DNA from: Actinomadura rubteroloni | GTDB taxonomy: Bacteria; Actinomycetota; Actinomycetes; Streptosporangiales; Streptosporangiaceae | Assembly (NCBI RefSeq): GCF_002911665.1 | Contig: NZ_MTBP01000001.1 | Span: 124,001-188,000 of the forward strand | Length of the DNA stretch: 64,000 nt | Direction of reading: 5' to 3' | Shown: positions 33,973-44,040 of the stretch, piece by piece | How the letters are laid out: each line of letters starts with the position of its first letter | How positions within the stretch are numbered: the stretch's first letter is position 1 | Notes under the pieces: model-generated | The model's database searches: none | The model's input: the letters and a program-made list of their open reading frames with translations, nothing else | What the model was told of the DNA's origin: nothing | Position numbers and translations under genes: made by a program

Positions 33973-34854
33973 TCAGGCCGTCAGCAGCGGCGCCAGCCGT
34001 TCGAGCCGGTCCACCAGGGACGTCAGGTCGGGCGCGCGCGGCGTCAGCAACACGTGGTCGGCCCCGGCGTCCAGATGGGCGCGCAGCCGCTCGGCGACCG
34101 CGGCCTCGTCGCCCCAGGCGAGCGTGGCGTCCAGGATCCGGTCGCTGCGCGCCTCGCCGAGGTCCTCGTCGCCGAAGCCGAGCCGCCGGTAGTTGCGCTC
34201 GTACGGCCCCTCCGGCATGCCCTTCATGAGACGGCGCAGCGGATCGCGGGCCTTGTCCGGGTCGGTCTCCAGCGCCACCATCTGCTGCGGGATCAGCAGC
34301 GGCTCGGGGCCGAGCAGGTCCCGGGCGACCTCGGTGTGCCGGACGGGCTGCAGGAACGGATGGGCGCCCTGCGCGCGTTCGGCCGCGAGCCGGTTCGCCT
34401 TCGGCCCGAGCGCCGCGAGGACGCGCGGGTACTCGACGTTCGGCAGCGCGGTCTCGGCCACCTCGTCCAGCGCGTCGAGGTATTCGGCGAGCCGGGTCAG
34501 CGGACGGTCCGGCCCTGCCCCGCCGAGCCCCAGGATGAACCGCCCCGGATGCATTTCGGCAAGCGTCGCCGCCGCCGTGTGCATGGCAACGGGCACGCGG
34601 GACGTGATGTTGGCGATGCCCGTCCCGACGACGATCCGTTCGGTAGACGCGAGCATCAGCCCGTGCTGCGCGAACGCCTCGCGGCCCGGCGGCGCTCCGG
34701 CCGGCGGCTCCCCGCTCCACAGCGAGCCGTAGCCGAGCTTCTCGATCCGCGCGAACTGCTCGCGCTGCACGCCGACCGGTGTGGCCAGGAGCGCCTGCGG
34801 AGTGATCCACACGCCGTACGAACCGAGTCTGCGCCGGTAGTCCTCGATGGACAT
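33973..34854 (-). CDS. LLM-class F420-dependent oxidoreductase
   Basis: A 293-residue TIM-barrel oxidoreductase of the luciferase-like superfamily. Visible features are GYGSLWSGEPP at the second strand, VVVGTGIANITSRVPVAMHT, MHPGRFILGLGGAGP and the C-terminal LDAGADHVLLTPRAPD. The branch (TIGR03620-like) uses F420 rather than FMN in most actinobacteria. ATG at 34854 sits after AAGGAGG. It is divergent from a TetR regulator with a perfect palindrome between them, a standard repressor/target pair. Convergent with nuoD, four bases apart. Substrate unknown. Confidence 0.86.
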   Translation of the reverse strand: MSIEDYRRRLGSYGVWITPQALLATPVGVQREQFARIEKLGYGSLWSGEPPAGAPPGREAFAQHGLMLASTERIVVGTGIANITSRVPVAMHTAAATLAEMHPGRFILGLGGAGPDRPLTRLAEYLDALDEVAETALPNVEYPRVLAALGPKANRLAAERAQGAHPFLQPVRHTEVARDLLGPEPLLIPQQMVALETDPDKARDPLRRLMKGMPEGPYERNYRRLGFGDEDLGEARSDRILDATLAWGDEAAVAERLRAHLDAGADHVLLTPRAPDLTSLVDRLERLAPLLTA

Positions 34855-34871
34855 CACGCCTCCTTCCGGAC

Positions 34872-34892
34872 ATTCGGAGGCAGCCTCCGAAT
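34872..34892. promoter_or_regulatory. Perfect palindromic operator between LLM and TetR genes
   Basis: ATTCGGAGGC-A-GCCTCCGAAT, a 10-bp perfect inverted repeat around one base. It lies 18 bases before the LLM start and about 9 bases upstream of a TACAGT -10-like box (34901-34906) for the tetR gene. It could block both promoters when bound by the TetR protein. Confidence 0.58.
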
Positions 34893-34945
34893 CTGTCCGC
34901 TACAGTAAAGGAGGCAGGCTCCGCTTCGCAACCTCGGGAGGAAGG

Positions 34946-35545
34946 CTGAACGGCTCCCCGGCGCCCCGCTTCCGGCGCGCCGACGCACGGCGCAACTACG
35001 AACGGCTGCTCAAGGAGGCCCGCGCCGCCTTCGACGAGCACGGCATCGACACGTCCCTGGAGGACGTCGCACGCCGCGCCGGAGTCGGCATCGGCACGCT
35101 CTACCGGCACTTCCCCGCGCGCGACTCGCTCCTGGAGGCCGTCCTGCGGGACCGGTTCGACGCGCTCACCGAGCACGGCCGCGAACTGCTGCGCGAACCG
35201 CCGGAACGGCCCGTCCTGCTCGACTGGTCGCGGTCGCTCGCCGAGATGACGACCACCTACCGCGGGCTCACCGGCGCGCTGATGGGGACGCTCCAGGACG
35301 AGACGTCCGATCTGCACGCGTCGTGCACGGCCATGCGCCGCACCGGCGCGGCGCTGCTGGAGCGCGAGCAGGAGGCGGGCCGGGTGCGCGCCGACGTCGA
35401 CACCGCCGAGTTCCTCGCGCTCCTGCACGGCGCCGCGTGGGCCGGGGAGCAGGCGTTCGACGGCGCGTCCGACCGCCGCGACAAGCTCGTCGCGCTCGTC
35501 CTGGACGGCCTGTCCCCCGCCCGGTCCGGCGCCGCCGCGGGCTGA
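34946..35545 (+). CDS. TetR-family repressor, apparent CTG start
   Basis: About 199 residues. The HTH is ADARRNYERLLKEARAAFDE, TSLEDVARRAGVGIGTLYRH and FPARDSLLEAVLRDRF; the C-terminal ligand domain follows (LLDWSRSLAEMTTTYRGLTG, LALLHGAAWAGEQAFDGASD). Between the promoter-like TACAGT (34901) and the HTH there is no in-frame ATG, GTG or TTG. GGGAGG at 34936-34941 precedes CTG (34946) by four bases, so CTG is the likely start. The only in-frame ATG (34847) lies before the promoter and inside the divergent gene. It probably represses the LLM gene and itself. Confidence 0.8.
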   Translation: MNGSPAPRFRRADARRNYERLLKEARAAFDEHGIDTSLEDVARRAGVGIGTLYRHFPARDSLLEAVLRDRFDALTEHGRELLREPPERPVLLDWSRSLAEMTTTYRGLTGALMGTLQDETSDLHASCTAMRRTGAALLEREQEAGRVRADVDTAEFLALLHGAAWAGEQAFDGASDRRDKLVALVLDGLSPARSGAAAG

Positions 35546-35549
35546 GCCG

Positions 35550-36023
35550 TCAGGCCCGGGACGCCCCGTGGCCGCGGCGTTCCTCGTCGGGGTCCTTCGG
35601 CACGCGGCACGCGTACTCCAGGAAGTACGCGGCGCCGGCCAGCACGAGCGCGGCCAGGCCCGTCCCGGCGCCGACGGAGAAGTCGTGCCGGGGCGTCGGC
35701 TTGTCCAGGGAGTCGGCGAGGACGATCGCGAACCCGCCGAAGATCCCCGCGAGCACGGCCGCGGCGTGCGCGCTGGCCTTGGCGAGCGCCGCCATCCGCG
35801 CCACGACCAGCGGTTCCACCGGCCGCGTGCCCTTCTTGCGGCGGATCCGGCGCAGGATGTTCCAGCCCGTGAAGCCCTCGCCGAGCGCGAGCAGCAGCAG
35901 TGTCGGGACGGCCGTCCACGGCAGCGGCGGGAGCGTCGTGTAGGAACTGCTCACCAGCGCCCAGGTGATCACTCCGACGACGAGGACCAGGCCGGCGAGG
36001 AAGAGCGGACGTGTCGGCTTCAT
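35550..36023 (-). CDS. DUF3180 membrane protein
   Basis: A 157-residue protein with four helices: PLFLAGLVLVVGVITWALVS, LPWTAVPTLLLLALGEGF, VLAGIFGGFAIVLADSL and GLAALVLAGAAYFLEYACRV. A basic loop (NILRRIRRKKGTRPVEPLVV) lies between helices two and three. This matches DUF3180, an actinobacterial family that regularly follows folK. ATG overlaps the folK stop (ATGA), so it is the last gene of the folate operon. Function unknown. Confidence 0.87.
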   Translation of the reverse strand: MKPTRPLFLAGLVLVVGVITWALVSSSYTTLPPLPWTAVPTLLLLALGEGFTGWNILRRIRRKKGTRPVEPLVVARMAALAKASAHAAAVLAGIFGGFAIVLADSLDKPTPRHDFSVGAGTGLAALVLAGAAYFLEYACRVPKDPDEERRGHGASRA

Positions 36024-36550
36024 GCAGGCGTCTGGAGGGTCAGGTCGTCGCGGCGGGCGACCCCGCCCCCGGCGGACGCGGCGAGGTCCGCGACGCGGCC
36101 GTGCCCGGCGAGCCGTCCGTCCGGGTCCACGTCGGCCCACGGCACCAGCACGAACGCGCGCTCGTGGGCGCGCGGATGCGGCAGCGTCAGCCGGGGGTCG
36201 CCGGACGTGACGTCGCCGAACGCCACGATGTCGATGTCCAGGGTGCGCGGCCCCCACCGCACCTCCCGGACGCGGCGCAGCGAGGTCTCGATGCTCTGCG
36301 CCCGCTCCAGCAGCGTCTCGGGCGTCAGCCGGGTGTCGGCGAGGACGACGAGGTTCAGGTAGTCGCCCTGCTCGGGCAGCGCCGCGCCGGGCGGGGCGAA
36401 CGGGGCGGTCTCGTACACCGGGGAGAGCGCGGCGAGTTCCAGCCCCGGGGCGTCGAACAGCGCGTCCAGGGCTTCCTGGAGGTTGTCCAGGCGGTCGCCG
36501 AGGTTGCTGCCGAGGGACAGGACGACGCGCTGCCGGGCGGGCGCGGTCAT
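36020..36550 (-). CDS. folK: 6-hydroxymethyl-7,8-dihydropterin pyrophosphokinase
   Basis: A 176-residue kinase that transfers pyrophosphate from ATP to 6-hydroxymethyl-dihydropterin. Family motifs: VVLSLGSNLGDRLDNLQEAL at the start, SPVYETAPF, the catalytic RWGPRTLDIDIVAFGD and LPHPRAHERAFVLVPWADVD. Length is normal. It overlaps folB by ATGA, giving a folB-folK order seen across actinobacteria. The C-terminus is unremarkable. Confidence 0.94.
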   Translation of the reverse strand: MTAPARQRVVLSLGSNLGDRLDNLQEALDALFDAPGLELAALSPVYETAPFAPPGAALPEQGDYLNLVVLADTRLTPETLLERAQSIETSLRRVREVRWGPRTLDIDIVAFGDVTSGDPRLTLPHPRAHERAFVLVPWADVDPDGRLAGHGRVADLAASAGGGVARRDDLTLQTPA

Positions 36551-36909
36551 GGGCGGCTCCTGGTGATCCTCACGGCGACGTCCGTGAAGGGATGCGGCAC
36601 GGGGGCGCTCGGCTTGTGGACGGTGACCTCCGCCTCCGTCACCACCGGGTCCGCCAGGCAGATCCCCGCGAGCCGTTCCGCCAGCGTCTCCAGAAGGTCG
36701 ACCGGGTCCTCCTGGACGGCCGCGACGAGCCGTCCCGCGAGGGTCCCGTAGTCGACAGTGCGCGACAGGTCGTCGGTGGCGGCGGCGGGACGGGTGTCGA
36801 GCGCCAGCGACACGTCCACCACGAACTCCTGGCCCAGCTCGCGCTCGGCGGGCAGCACGCCGTGCCGTCCGCGCACGCGGAGCCCGCGCAGCTCGATGCG
36901 GTCGCTCAC
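36547..36909 (-). CDS. folB: Dihydroneopterin aldolase
   Basis: A 120-residue enzyme cleaving dihydroneopterin to 6-hydroxymethyl-dihydropterin and glycolaldehyde. Typical text is IELRGLRVRGRHGVLPAERE, LGQEFVVDVSLALD, TVDYGTLAGRLVAAVQEDPV and the C-terminal strand EAEVTVHKPSAPVPHPFTDV, which includes the conserved KP. GTG start overlaps the NTF2-like gene stop (GTGA). The upstream frame continues into that gene and is not used. Confidence 0.93.
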   Translation of the reverse strand: MSDRIELRGLRVRGRHGVLPAERELGQEFVVDVSLALDTRPAAATDDLSRTVDYGTLAGRLVAAVQEDPVDLLETLAERLAGICLADPVVTEAEVTVHKPSAPVPHPFTDVAVRITRSRP

Positions 36910-37328
36910 TCGTCCTCCGGGGTGCCGAGAATCGGGGATCCGTGGTGGACGAGCAGGCGCCATCGTCCGTCCGTCCGTACGAACACGTTCGTCGCGACGA
37001 TGCTTCCGCCGGCGAGGAACCCGGTGCCGCCCGAGTCCTCCTCGTCGGCGGTCAGCGTGTTCTCCTTGCAGGTCACGACCGCGTGGTCGCCGTAGACGTC
37101 GCAGGTCGCATCGGTCAGGACGAACTGGATGTACGTCGTGTTCGCCATGATCAGCGCCCAGGACCGCAGCACCTCGTCGCGGCCCCGCAGCATCGGCCAG
37201 CCGGGGTGCACGCAGCTCACGCCGTCGGCGAACGCGCCGTCGGCCCACACGTCGCCCATCCGGTCGAGGTCGCCCGCCTCGAACGCCGCGTAGTACTCGG
37301 CGTTGGCCTCCTGCGGACCGTCAGCCAC
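36906..37328 (-). CDS. NTF2-like protein inside the folate operon
   Basis: A 140-residue SnoaL/NTF2-fold protein: EANAEYYAAFEAGDLDRMGD, VSCVHPGWPMLRGRDEVLRS, AVVTCKENTLTADEEDSGGT and the closing strand RWRLLVHHGSPILG. It starts with GTG eight bases before the folP stop and ends in GTGA with folB, so it is translated as part of the folate operon. The same gene sits between folP and folB in other actinobacteria, which argues for a real link, but no folate reaction is known for it. The loop VHPGWPML is a family hallmark. Confidence 0.82.
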   Translation of the reverse strand: MADGPQEANAEYYAAFEAGDLDRMGDVWADGAFADGVSCVHPGWPMLRGRDEVLRSWALIMANTTYIQFVLTDATCDVYGDHAVVTCKENTLTADEEDSGGTGFLAGGSIVATNVFVRTDGRWRLLVHHGSPILGTPEDE

Positions 37329-38202
37329 GCGCGTCCCCCTCCTCGCGGGCCGCCGCGGCCCGGACGGCCGCCGCGATCCGCACCGCGTCGGCGTTGGGCG
37401 CGACCCGGTGGACGCGCACGCACCAGGCGCCCGCCGCCGCCGCGAGCGCGGTGACGGCCGTGGTCGCGTCGTCGCTGCCCGCGAACGGGCGCGGGGTGCC
37501 GTCCGGACCGGCCAGCAGCTTGCCGAGGAACCGCTTGCGGGACGCCCCGACCAGCACCGGGTGCCCGGTCGCGGTCAGCTCGTCCAGCCGGGCGACCAGC
37601 GCCCAGTTGTCGAGCGTCGTGGGCTGCTTGGCGAACCCGAGCCCGGGGTCCAGCACGATCATCGACGGGTCCACGCCCTCGGCGAGCAGCGCGTCCACAC
37701 GCTCCAGCAGTTCGTCGCGCACCTCGCGGACGACGTCGCCGTAGACGGCGCGCGTGTACATGTCGTGGCTGTGGCCGCGCCAGTGCATCACCACGTAGGG
37801 GACGCGCGCCGCCGCCACCACGCGGGCCATCGCGGGATCGGCGAGCCCGCCGCTGACGTCGTTGACGAGCCGCGCCCCGGCCGTCACCGCCGCCTCCGCG
37901 ACCTCGGCCCGCATCGTGTCCACGCTGACCGGGACGCCCTCGCCGGACAGCGCCGCCACGACCGGGACGACCCGCCGCAGCTCCTCCTCCAGCGACACGC
38001 GCTGCGCGCCGGGCCGGGTGGACTCGCCGCCGACGTCCACGATGTCCGCGCCCTCGGCGACGAGGTCGAGCCCGTGCCCGACCGCCTTGTCGTGGTCGAA
38101 CCAGGCCCCGCCGTCGGAGAACGAATCGGGCGTCACGTTGACCACGCCCATCACGAGACATCGCCCCGGCTCGGGCATCCCGGGAACAACGGCACTGGTC
38201 AT
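37321..38202 (-). CDS. folP: Dihydropteroate synthase
   Basis: A 293-residue TIM barrel condensing p-aminobenzoate with hydroxymethyl-dihydropterin pyrophosphate; the sulfonamide target. Motifs: MGVVNVTPDSFSDGG, DIVDVGGESTRPGA, RLVNDVSGG, VVMHWRG, MIVLDPGLGFAK and VLVGASRKRFLG, all in family order. ATG at 38202 lies 41 bases after folE. Its end overlaps the NTF2-like gene by eight bases. The C-terminal tail AAAAREEGDARG is slightly long. Confidence 0.94.
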   Translation of the reverse strand: MTSAVVPGMPEPGRCLVMGVVNVTPDSFSDGGAWFDHDKAVGHGLDLVAEGADIVDVGGESTRPGAQRVSLEEELRRVVPVVAALSGEGVPVSVDTMRAEVAEAAVTAGARLVNDVSGGLADPAMARVVAAARVPYVVMHWRGHSHDMYTRAVYGDVVREVRDELLERVDALLAEGVDPSMIVLDPGLGFAKQPTTLDNWALVARLDELTATGHPVLVGASRKRFLGKLLAGPDGTPRPFAGSDDATTAVTALAAAAGAWCVRVHRVAPNADAVRIAAAVRAAAAREEGDARG

Positions 38203-38243
38203 GTCATCCAGCCTATTGCCTCACCGCGCGACCACCGGACCGG

Positions 38244-38885
38244 TCATCGCCCGAGGATCAGGCTCATCGCCTCGGCACGCGTCTCGGCGTGGTCGCGGAA
38301 ATCGCCCCGGACGGCCGAGGTGACGGTCCGCGCCCCGGGTTTGCGCACGCCCCGCATCGTCATGCACAAATGCTCGGCCTCGATGACGACGATGACGCCG
38401 CGCGGTTCCAGGATGCGCATGACGGCGTCCGCGACCTGGCTGGTCAGGCGCTCCTGCACCTGCGGGCGCCGGGCGTAGACGTCCACCAGCCGCGCCAGTT
38501 TGGAAAGACCGGTGACCTGGCCGCTCTTGTTCGGCGTGTAACCCACGTGCGCCATTCCGTGGAACGGCACCAGGTGGTGTTCGCAGACGGAATAAAGCTC
38601 GATGTCCTTGACCAGGACCATTTCGTCGTGGTCGGCCTCGAAGACCTTGTTCAGCACGTCCTCGGGCGCCTGGCGCAGGCCCGCGAACTGCTCGGCGTAG
38701 GCGCGGGCGACGCGGGCGGGGGTGTCGCGCAGGCCGTCGCGCTCGGGGTCCTCGCCGATCGCCAGCAGGATCTCGCGGACGGCGCGCTCGATGCGGGCGT
38801 GGTCGACCGCCGGGGGGCGAACGCCGTCCGCGGCGGAGGCGTCGAGCCCCTCCGCCGCGGACGGTGCGTCGTACTCGTTCGTCAA
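38244..38885 (-). CDS. folE: GTP cyclohydrolase I
   Basis: A 213-residue zinc enzyme making 7,8-dihydroneopterin triphosphate from GTP, the first folate step. Zinc and catalytic motifs are [20 protein letters not shown] (Cys and His) and the later [16 protein letters not shown] (second Cys). The TTG at 38885 is the only start near the family's usual N-terminus, five bases after the ftsH stop; the N-terminal 30 residues are a variable acidic tail. GAGAG in the ftsH end may serve as ribosome site. ftsH-folE coupling is common in actinobacteria. Confidence 0.95.
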   Translation of the reverse strand: MTNEYDAPSAAEGLDASAADGVRPPAVDHARIERAVREILLAIGEDPERDGLRDTPARVARAYAEQFAGLRQAPEDVLNKVFEADHDEMVLVKDIELYSVCEHHLVPFHGMAHVGYTPNKSGQVTGLSKLARLVDVYARRPQVQERLTSQVADAVMRILEPRGVIVVIEAEHLCMTMRGVRKPGARTVTSAVRGDFRDHAETRAEAMSLILGR

Positions 38886-38890
38886 CAGGA

Positions 38891-40903
<2,013 letters not shown>

Positions 40904-41210
40904 GTATCCGGTCACCCCTGACGGGGTCCGTCCCTCCTGACCAACGTGTGTGTCGCGTCCCTCACCCGTCGAGCGGGGTCGGGAACGCCGCGAACCCGGT
41001 CCGGCTCCCTGCCGGTTCCGGCGTGGCTTCCGGGCCGTCCCGGGATATCGACGGTACACCGCCTTCTACAGAGGACGCAGCCAGCGCCCGTCCGCTGATC
41101 CGTTGGATATACCCATCGGCCACCTTTGCAACGATCCGTGGTGACCTGTTGTTCCCTGTGCCCGGTTCGCGCGCCGACGGGACGGGTTCGCGCTGGGCGA
41201 ACGCGGCGGT
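40904..41210 (-). promoter_or_regulatory. Long upstream region of ftsH, no gene seen
   Basis: The 307 bases between hpt and ftsH contain no convincing gene. On the minus strand TTGCAA (about 41125-41130) and TATCCA (about 41103-41108) are 16 bases apart and could form a promoter, leaving a leader of roughly 190 bases before ftsH. The AT-richer patch near 41100-41130 stands out from the GC-rich surroundings. The assignment is by eye. Confidence 0.3.
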
Positions 41211-41774
41211 TCAGCCGGCCGTCCCGCCGTAGACGTGCGGCGCGAGCGTCCCGACGAACGGGAGGTTGCGGTACTTCTCGTCGTAGTCGAGCCCGTAGCC
41301 GACGACGAACTCGTTGGGGATGTCGAACCCGAGGTAGCGGCAGTCGATCTCCGTGCGGACCGCCTCGGGCTTGCGCAGCAGCGCGCAGATCTCCAGCGAC
41401 GCCGGGCCGCGCGACCGCAGGTTGCTGGCCAGCCAGGACAGCGTGAGGCCGGAGTCGATGATGTCCTCCACGATGAGGACGTTCCGGCCGCTGATGTCGG
41501 TGTCGAGGTCCTTGAGGATCCGGACGACGCCGGACGACTTGGTGCCCGACCCGTACGACGACACCGCCATCCAGTCCATGCGCGCCGGGCTGTGCAGCGC
41601 CCGCGCCAGGTCCGCCATGACCATCGCCGCGCCCTTGAGCACGCCGACGAGCAGGAGGTCCTTGCCCGCGTAGTCGGCGTCGATCTGCGCCGCCAGCTCG
41701 CGGACCTTGGCCTGGAGCCGGTCCTCGGGGATCAGCACCTTCGCCAGGTCGGAACCCAGGTCCTTCTCGTCCAC
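41211..41774 (-). CDS. hpt: Hypoxanthine phosphoribosyltransferase
   Basis: A 187-residue purine-salvage enzyme forming IMP or GMP from the base and PRPP. The PRPP loop is [17 protein letters not shown]; upstream [20 protein letters not shown] and [14 protein letters not shown] form the active-site loop, and [20 protein letters not shown] is the base-binding end. GTG start follows tilS by 57 bases on the same strand; the order tilS-hpt-ftsH-folE is a well-known bacterial arrangement. Confidence 0.94.
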   Translation of the reverse strand: MDEKDLGSDLAKVLIPEDRLQAKVRELAAQIDADYAGKDLLLVGVLKGAAMVMADLARALHSPARMDWMAVSSYGSGTKSSGVVRILKDLDTDISGRNVLIVEDIIDSGLTLSWLASNLRSRGPASLEICALLRKPEAVRTEIDCRYLGFDIPNEFVVGYGLDYDEKYRNLPFVGTLAPHVYGGTAG

Positions 41775-41831
41775 TACCCCACCTTCCCGGGAGACGGGCG
41801 CGCCAGGGGAACGCGCCCGGGGAGGACGGGA

Positions 41832-42797
41832 TCATCCCGTCCGGAATTCCAGCACACCGTGGCGCCGCAGCGCCCGGACCCCGCCGGGCAGGTCCACGCG
41901 GTCCTGCCCGTGCCAGGCCGTGACCAGGCGTTCCACGGCGTCGACATGGACCGCCGCGAGCGTACCCGGTGGGCAGCCGGCGCGGATCATCGCGTCCCGC
42001 AGGACGCGGGTGCGGACGGCGCGGGGCAGCCGGGCCAGGGCGTCGACGGACGTCCCGTGCTCGCGCAGCGCGGCGGCGGCGAGGGCGTCGAGGTGGTCGG
42101 CGTCGTCGCGGAGCTGGCGCGCGGTGCGGGCGAGAGCTTCGGCGATGCCCGGTCCGAGGGCGCTTTCCAGCGCGGGGAGCGCGTCGTGCCGGACGCGGAC
42201 GCGCGTGTACGAACGGTCGTCGTTGTGAGGGTCGTCCCACGGATCGAGGTCCATCGCCACGCACGCACGCCGGGTGGTGGGACGGTCGATGTCCAACAGT
42301 GGCCGCAGGTACCGCACGGTGCCGCGTGCGAACGCGGGCGGCATCCCGGCGAGGGAGCGGGCCCCCGAACCGCGTGCGAGCCCCAGCAGGACGGTCTCGG
42401 CCTGGTCGTCTCGGGTGTGGCCGAGCAGGACGACGGCGCCGTGCCGTCCGGCGACCGTGTCGATCCCGGCATAGCGGGCGTTGCGGGCGGCGTTCTCCGG
42501 GCCGCCCTCGGCCCCGACGGCCACGGAGACGCTCTCGGCGGGCGCCAGCCCGAGCCCGGCGAGGACCTTGACGACGCCCGCCGCGCGGTCCGCCGAGCCG
42601 TCCTGGAGGCCGTGGTCGACCGTCACGCCGCCCGCCGGGCGCCCCGCGCGCCGCGCCTCGAACGCCAGCGCCCCGGCGAGCGCGAGGGAGTCGGCGCCGC
42701 CGCTGCACGCGGCGAGCACCGGGACGTCCGCGGGCAGGCCGGCGAGCGCCGCGCGCACCGCCCTGCGGACGGCCGCGACCGCCGGGTCAGGACCCAT
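41832..42797 (-). CDS. tilS: tRNA(Ile)-lysidine synthetase
   Basis: A 321-residue N-type ATP pyrophosphatase that makes lysidine at C34 of tRNA-Ile(CAU). The PP-loop is [10 protein letters not shown] at residues 31-40; [36 protein letters not shown] and the [20 protein letters not shown] region follow. The C-terminal domain is the short actinobacterial version. The gene overlaps the DUF2342 gene by 11 bp, so translation is coupled. Confidence 0.94.
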   Translation of the reverse strand: MGPDPAVAAVRRAVRAALAGLPADVPVLAACSGGADSLALAGALAFEARRAGRPAGGVTVDHGLQDGSADRAAGVVKVLAGLGLAPAESVSVAVGAEGGPENAARNARYAGIDTVAGRHGAVVLLGHTRDDQAETVLLGLARGSGARSLAGMPPAFARGTVRYLRPLLDIDRPTTRRACVAMDLDPWDDPHNDDRSYTRVRVRHDALPALESALGPGIAEALARTARQLRDDADHLDALAAAALREHGTSVDALARLPRAVRTRVLRDAMIRAGCPPGTLAAVHVDAVERLVTAWHGQDRVDLPGGVRALRRHGVLEFRTG

Positions 42798-43923
42798 CCG
42801 GGACGTCCGTCGGCTCCGGCGCGGGCTCGATCGCGCGCGGGCCGAGGACGCGTTCGATCCACCGGTCGGGCGCGGCGATCTCGGCGTGCGTCGGGAGCGT
42901 CTCGGGCGAGCGCCAGACGGCGTTGAACCCGTCCATGCCGACCTTGCCGACGACCGCGCGCACGAACGCGGCGCCCTCGGCGTACTGCTTCATCTTGAGG
43001 TCGAGGCCGAGCAGGCGGCGGATCGTCCGGTCCAGCCGGGAGCCGCCGTCGCGGCGGCCCTGGAAGCGGGCGCGGATCTGCTGGACGGTCGGGACGACCT
43101 CGGGCCCGACGGCGTCCATCACGTAGTCGCCGTGCCCTTCGGCGAGCGTCATGACGGCGGTGAGCCGGTCGAGGATCGCGCGCTGCTCGGGCGACTGGAT
43201 GGCGTCGATGAGGTTGCCCTCACCGCCCCGGATGGCGTCGGCCACGACGTCGGCGGCGTCGCGGATGCGGTCGAGCATGGCGCCGGGGTCGAGGTCGGAC
43301 GCGAGCAGGAACTCGGTCATCTGGTCCTGCACGTATTCGCGCAGCCACGGGACGCCGGTGAACTGTGCGCGGTGCGTCTCTTCGTGCAGGCACACCCACA
43401 GGCGGAAGTCGTGCGGATCGACTTCGAGGTCCCGTTCCACGTGGACGATGTTCGGTGCGACGAGCGTTAGTCGTCCCGTCGGCGCCCTGCCGGACGGGTC
43501 CGGCGGTAGGAACAGCTCGTACTGTCCGAGTACGCGGGAGGCCATGTACGCGAGCAGCCCGCCGACCTGGAGGCCGGTGACGCGCGACCCGACCGCCTGC
43601 ACCATGACGCCGCCGGGGCCGCCGCTGAGGATCCCGGAGCCGCGCCGCTCCTGCATGCGCTCCATGAGCGGTTCGAGCACCACACGGAACCCGTCGACGT
43701 TCGCGCGGATCCAGCCGGGACGGTCCACGACGGTCGCGGGCGCCGGATCGGGGTCGCTCGCCATCCCGGTGAACTCGCGGACGTGGCCGTGCGCGACGGC
43801 CGACAGGTCGCGCAGTTCCGCCACCACTTCGCGGGCCTCGGCATTGCTGACCTGCGGACCCGGGCGGACGAGCCGGGTGCCCGCCTGGACCGCCGTGTTC
43901 CAGTCGATCATTGAGGCGCTCAT
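42787..43923 (-). CDS. Zinc-dependent metalloprotease-like protein (DUF2342)
   Basis: A 378-residue actinobacterial protein. The zinc motif HEETH is at residues 180-184 within [20 protein letters not shown]. Other family blocks are [20 protein letters not shown] at the start, [20 protein letters not shown] and [15 protein letters not shown]. The family is annotated as 'zinc-dependent metalloprotease' or 'coenzyme F420 biosynthesis associated', but no substrate is established. ATG at 43923 is chosen; the in-frame extension upstream is Arg/Pro-rich and implausible. It regularly precedes tilS in actinobacteria, here with an 11-bp overlap. Confidence 0.88.
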   Translation of the reverse strand: MSASMIDWNTAVQAGTRLVRPGPQVSNAEAREVVAELRDLSAVAHGHVREFTGMASDPDPAPATVVDRPGWIRANVDGFRVVLEPLMERMQERRGSGILSGGPGGVMVQAVGSRVTGLQVGGLLAYMASRVLGQYELFLPPDPSGRAPTGRLTLVAPNIVHVERDLEVDPHDFRLWVCLHEETHRAQFTGVPWLREYVQDQMTEFLLASDLDPGAMLDRIRDAADVVADAIRGGEGNLIDAIQSPEQRAILDRLTAVMTLAEGHGDYVMDAVGPEVVPTVQQIRARFQGRRDGGSRLDRTIRRLLGLDLKMKQYAEGAAFVRAVVGKVGMDGFNAVWRSPETLPTHAEIAAPDRWIERVLGPRAIEPAPEPTDVPDGS

Positions 43924-44040
43924 GAACACCACCGTACGTCTCGGCCGCGGCGCCACTGCGCCCCTGTTCGGTCGCTCAACGAACAACCGCCTGAGTTATC
44001 TCCCGTGGGAGGGGCGCCACACCCGGCGAGCGGTCCCCGG

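Noticed and set aside
34847..34945. ATG at 34847 as start of the TetR protein
   Set aside because: It lies inside the divergent LLM gene start and upstream of the operator and -10-like box; the added 33 residues are not TetR-like.
40904..40914. GTG at 40915 as ftsH start
   Set aside because: Possible, but the family begins at [10 protein letters not shown], and spacing from the nearest ribosome site does not favour the GTG clearly.
43990..44030. CTCCC-GT-GGGAG as a terminator after dacB
   Set aside because: Only five pairs with a two-base loop, too weak to support.
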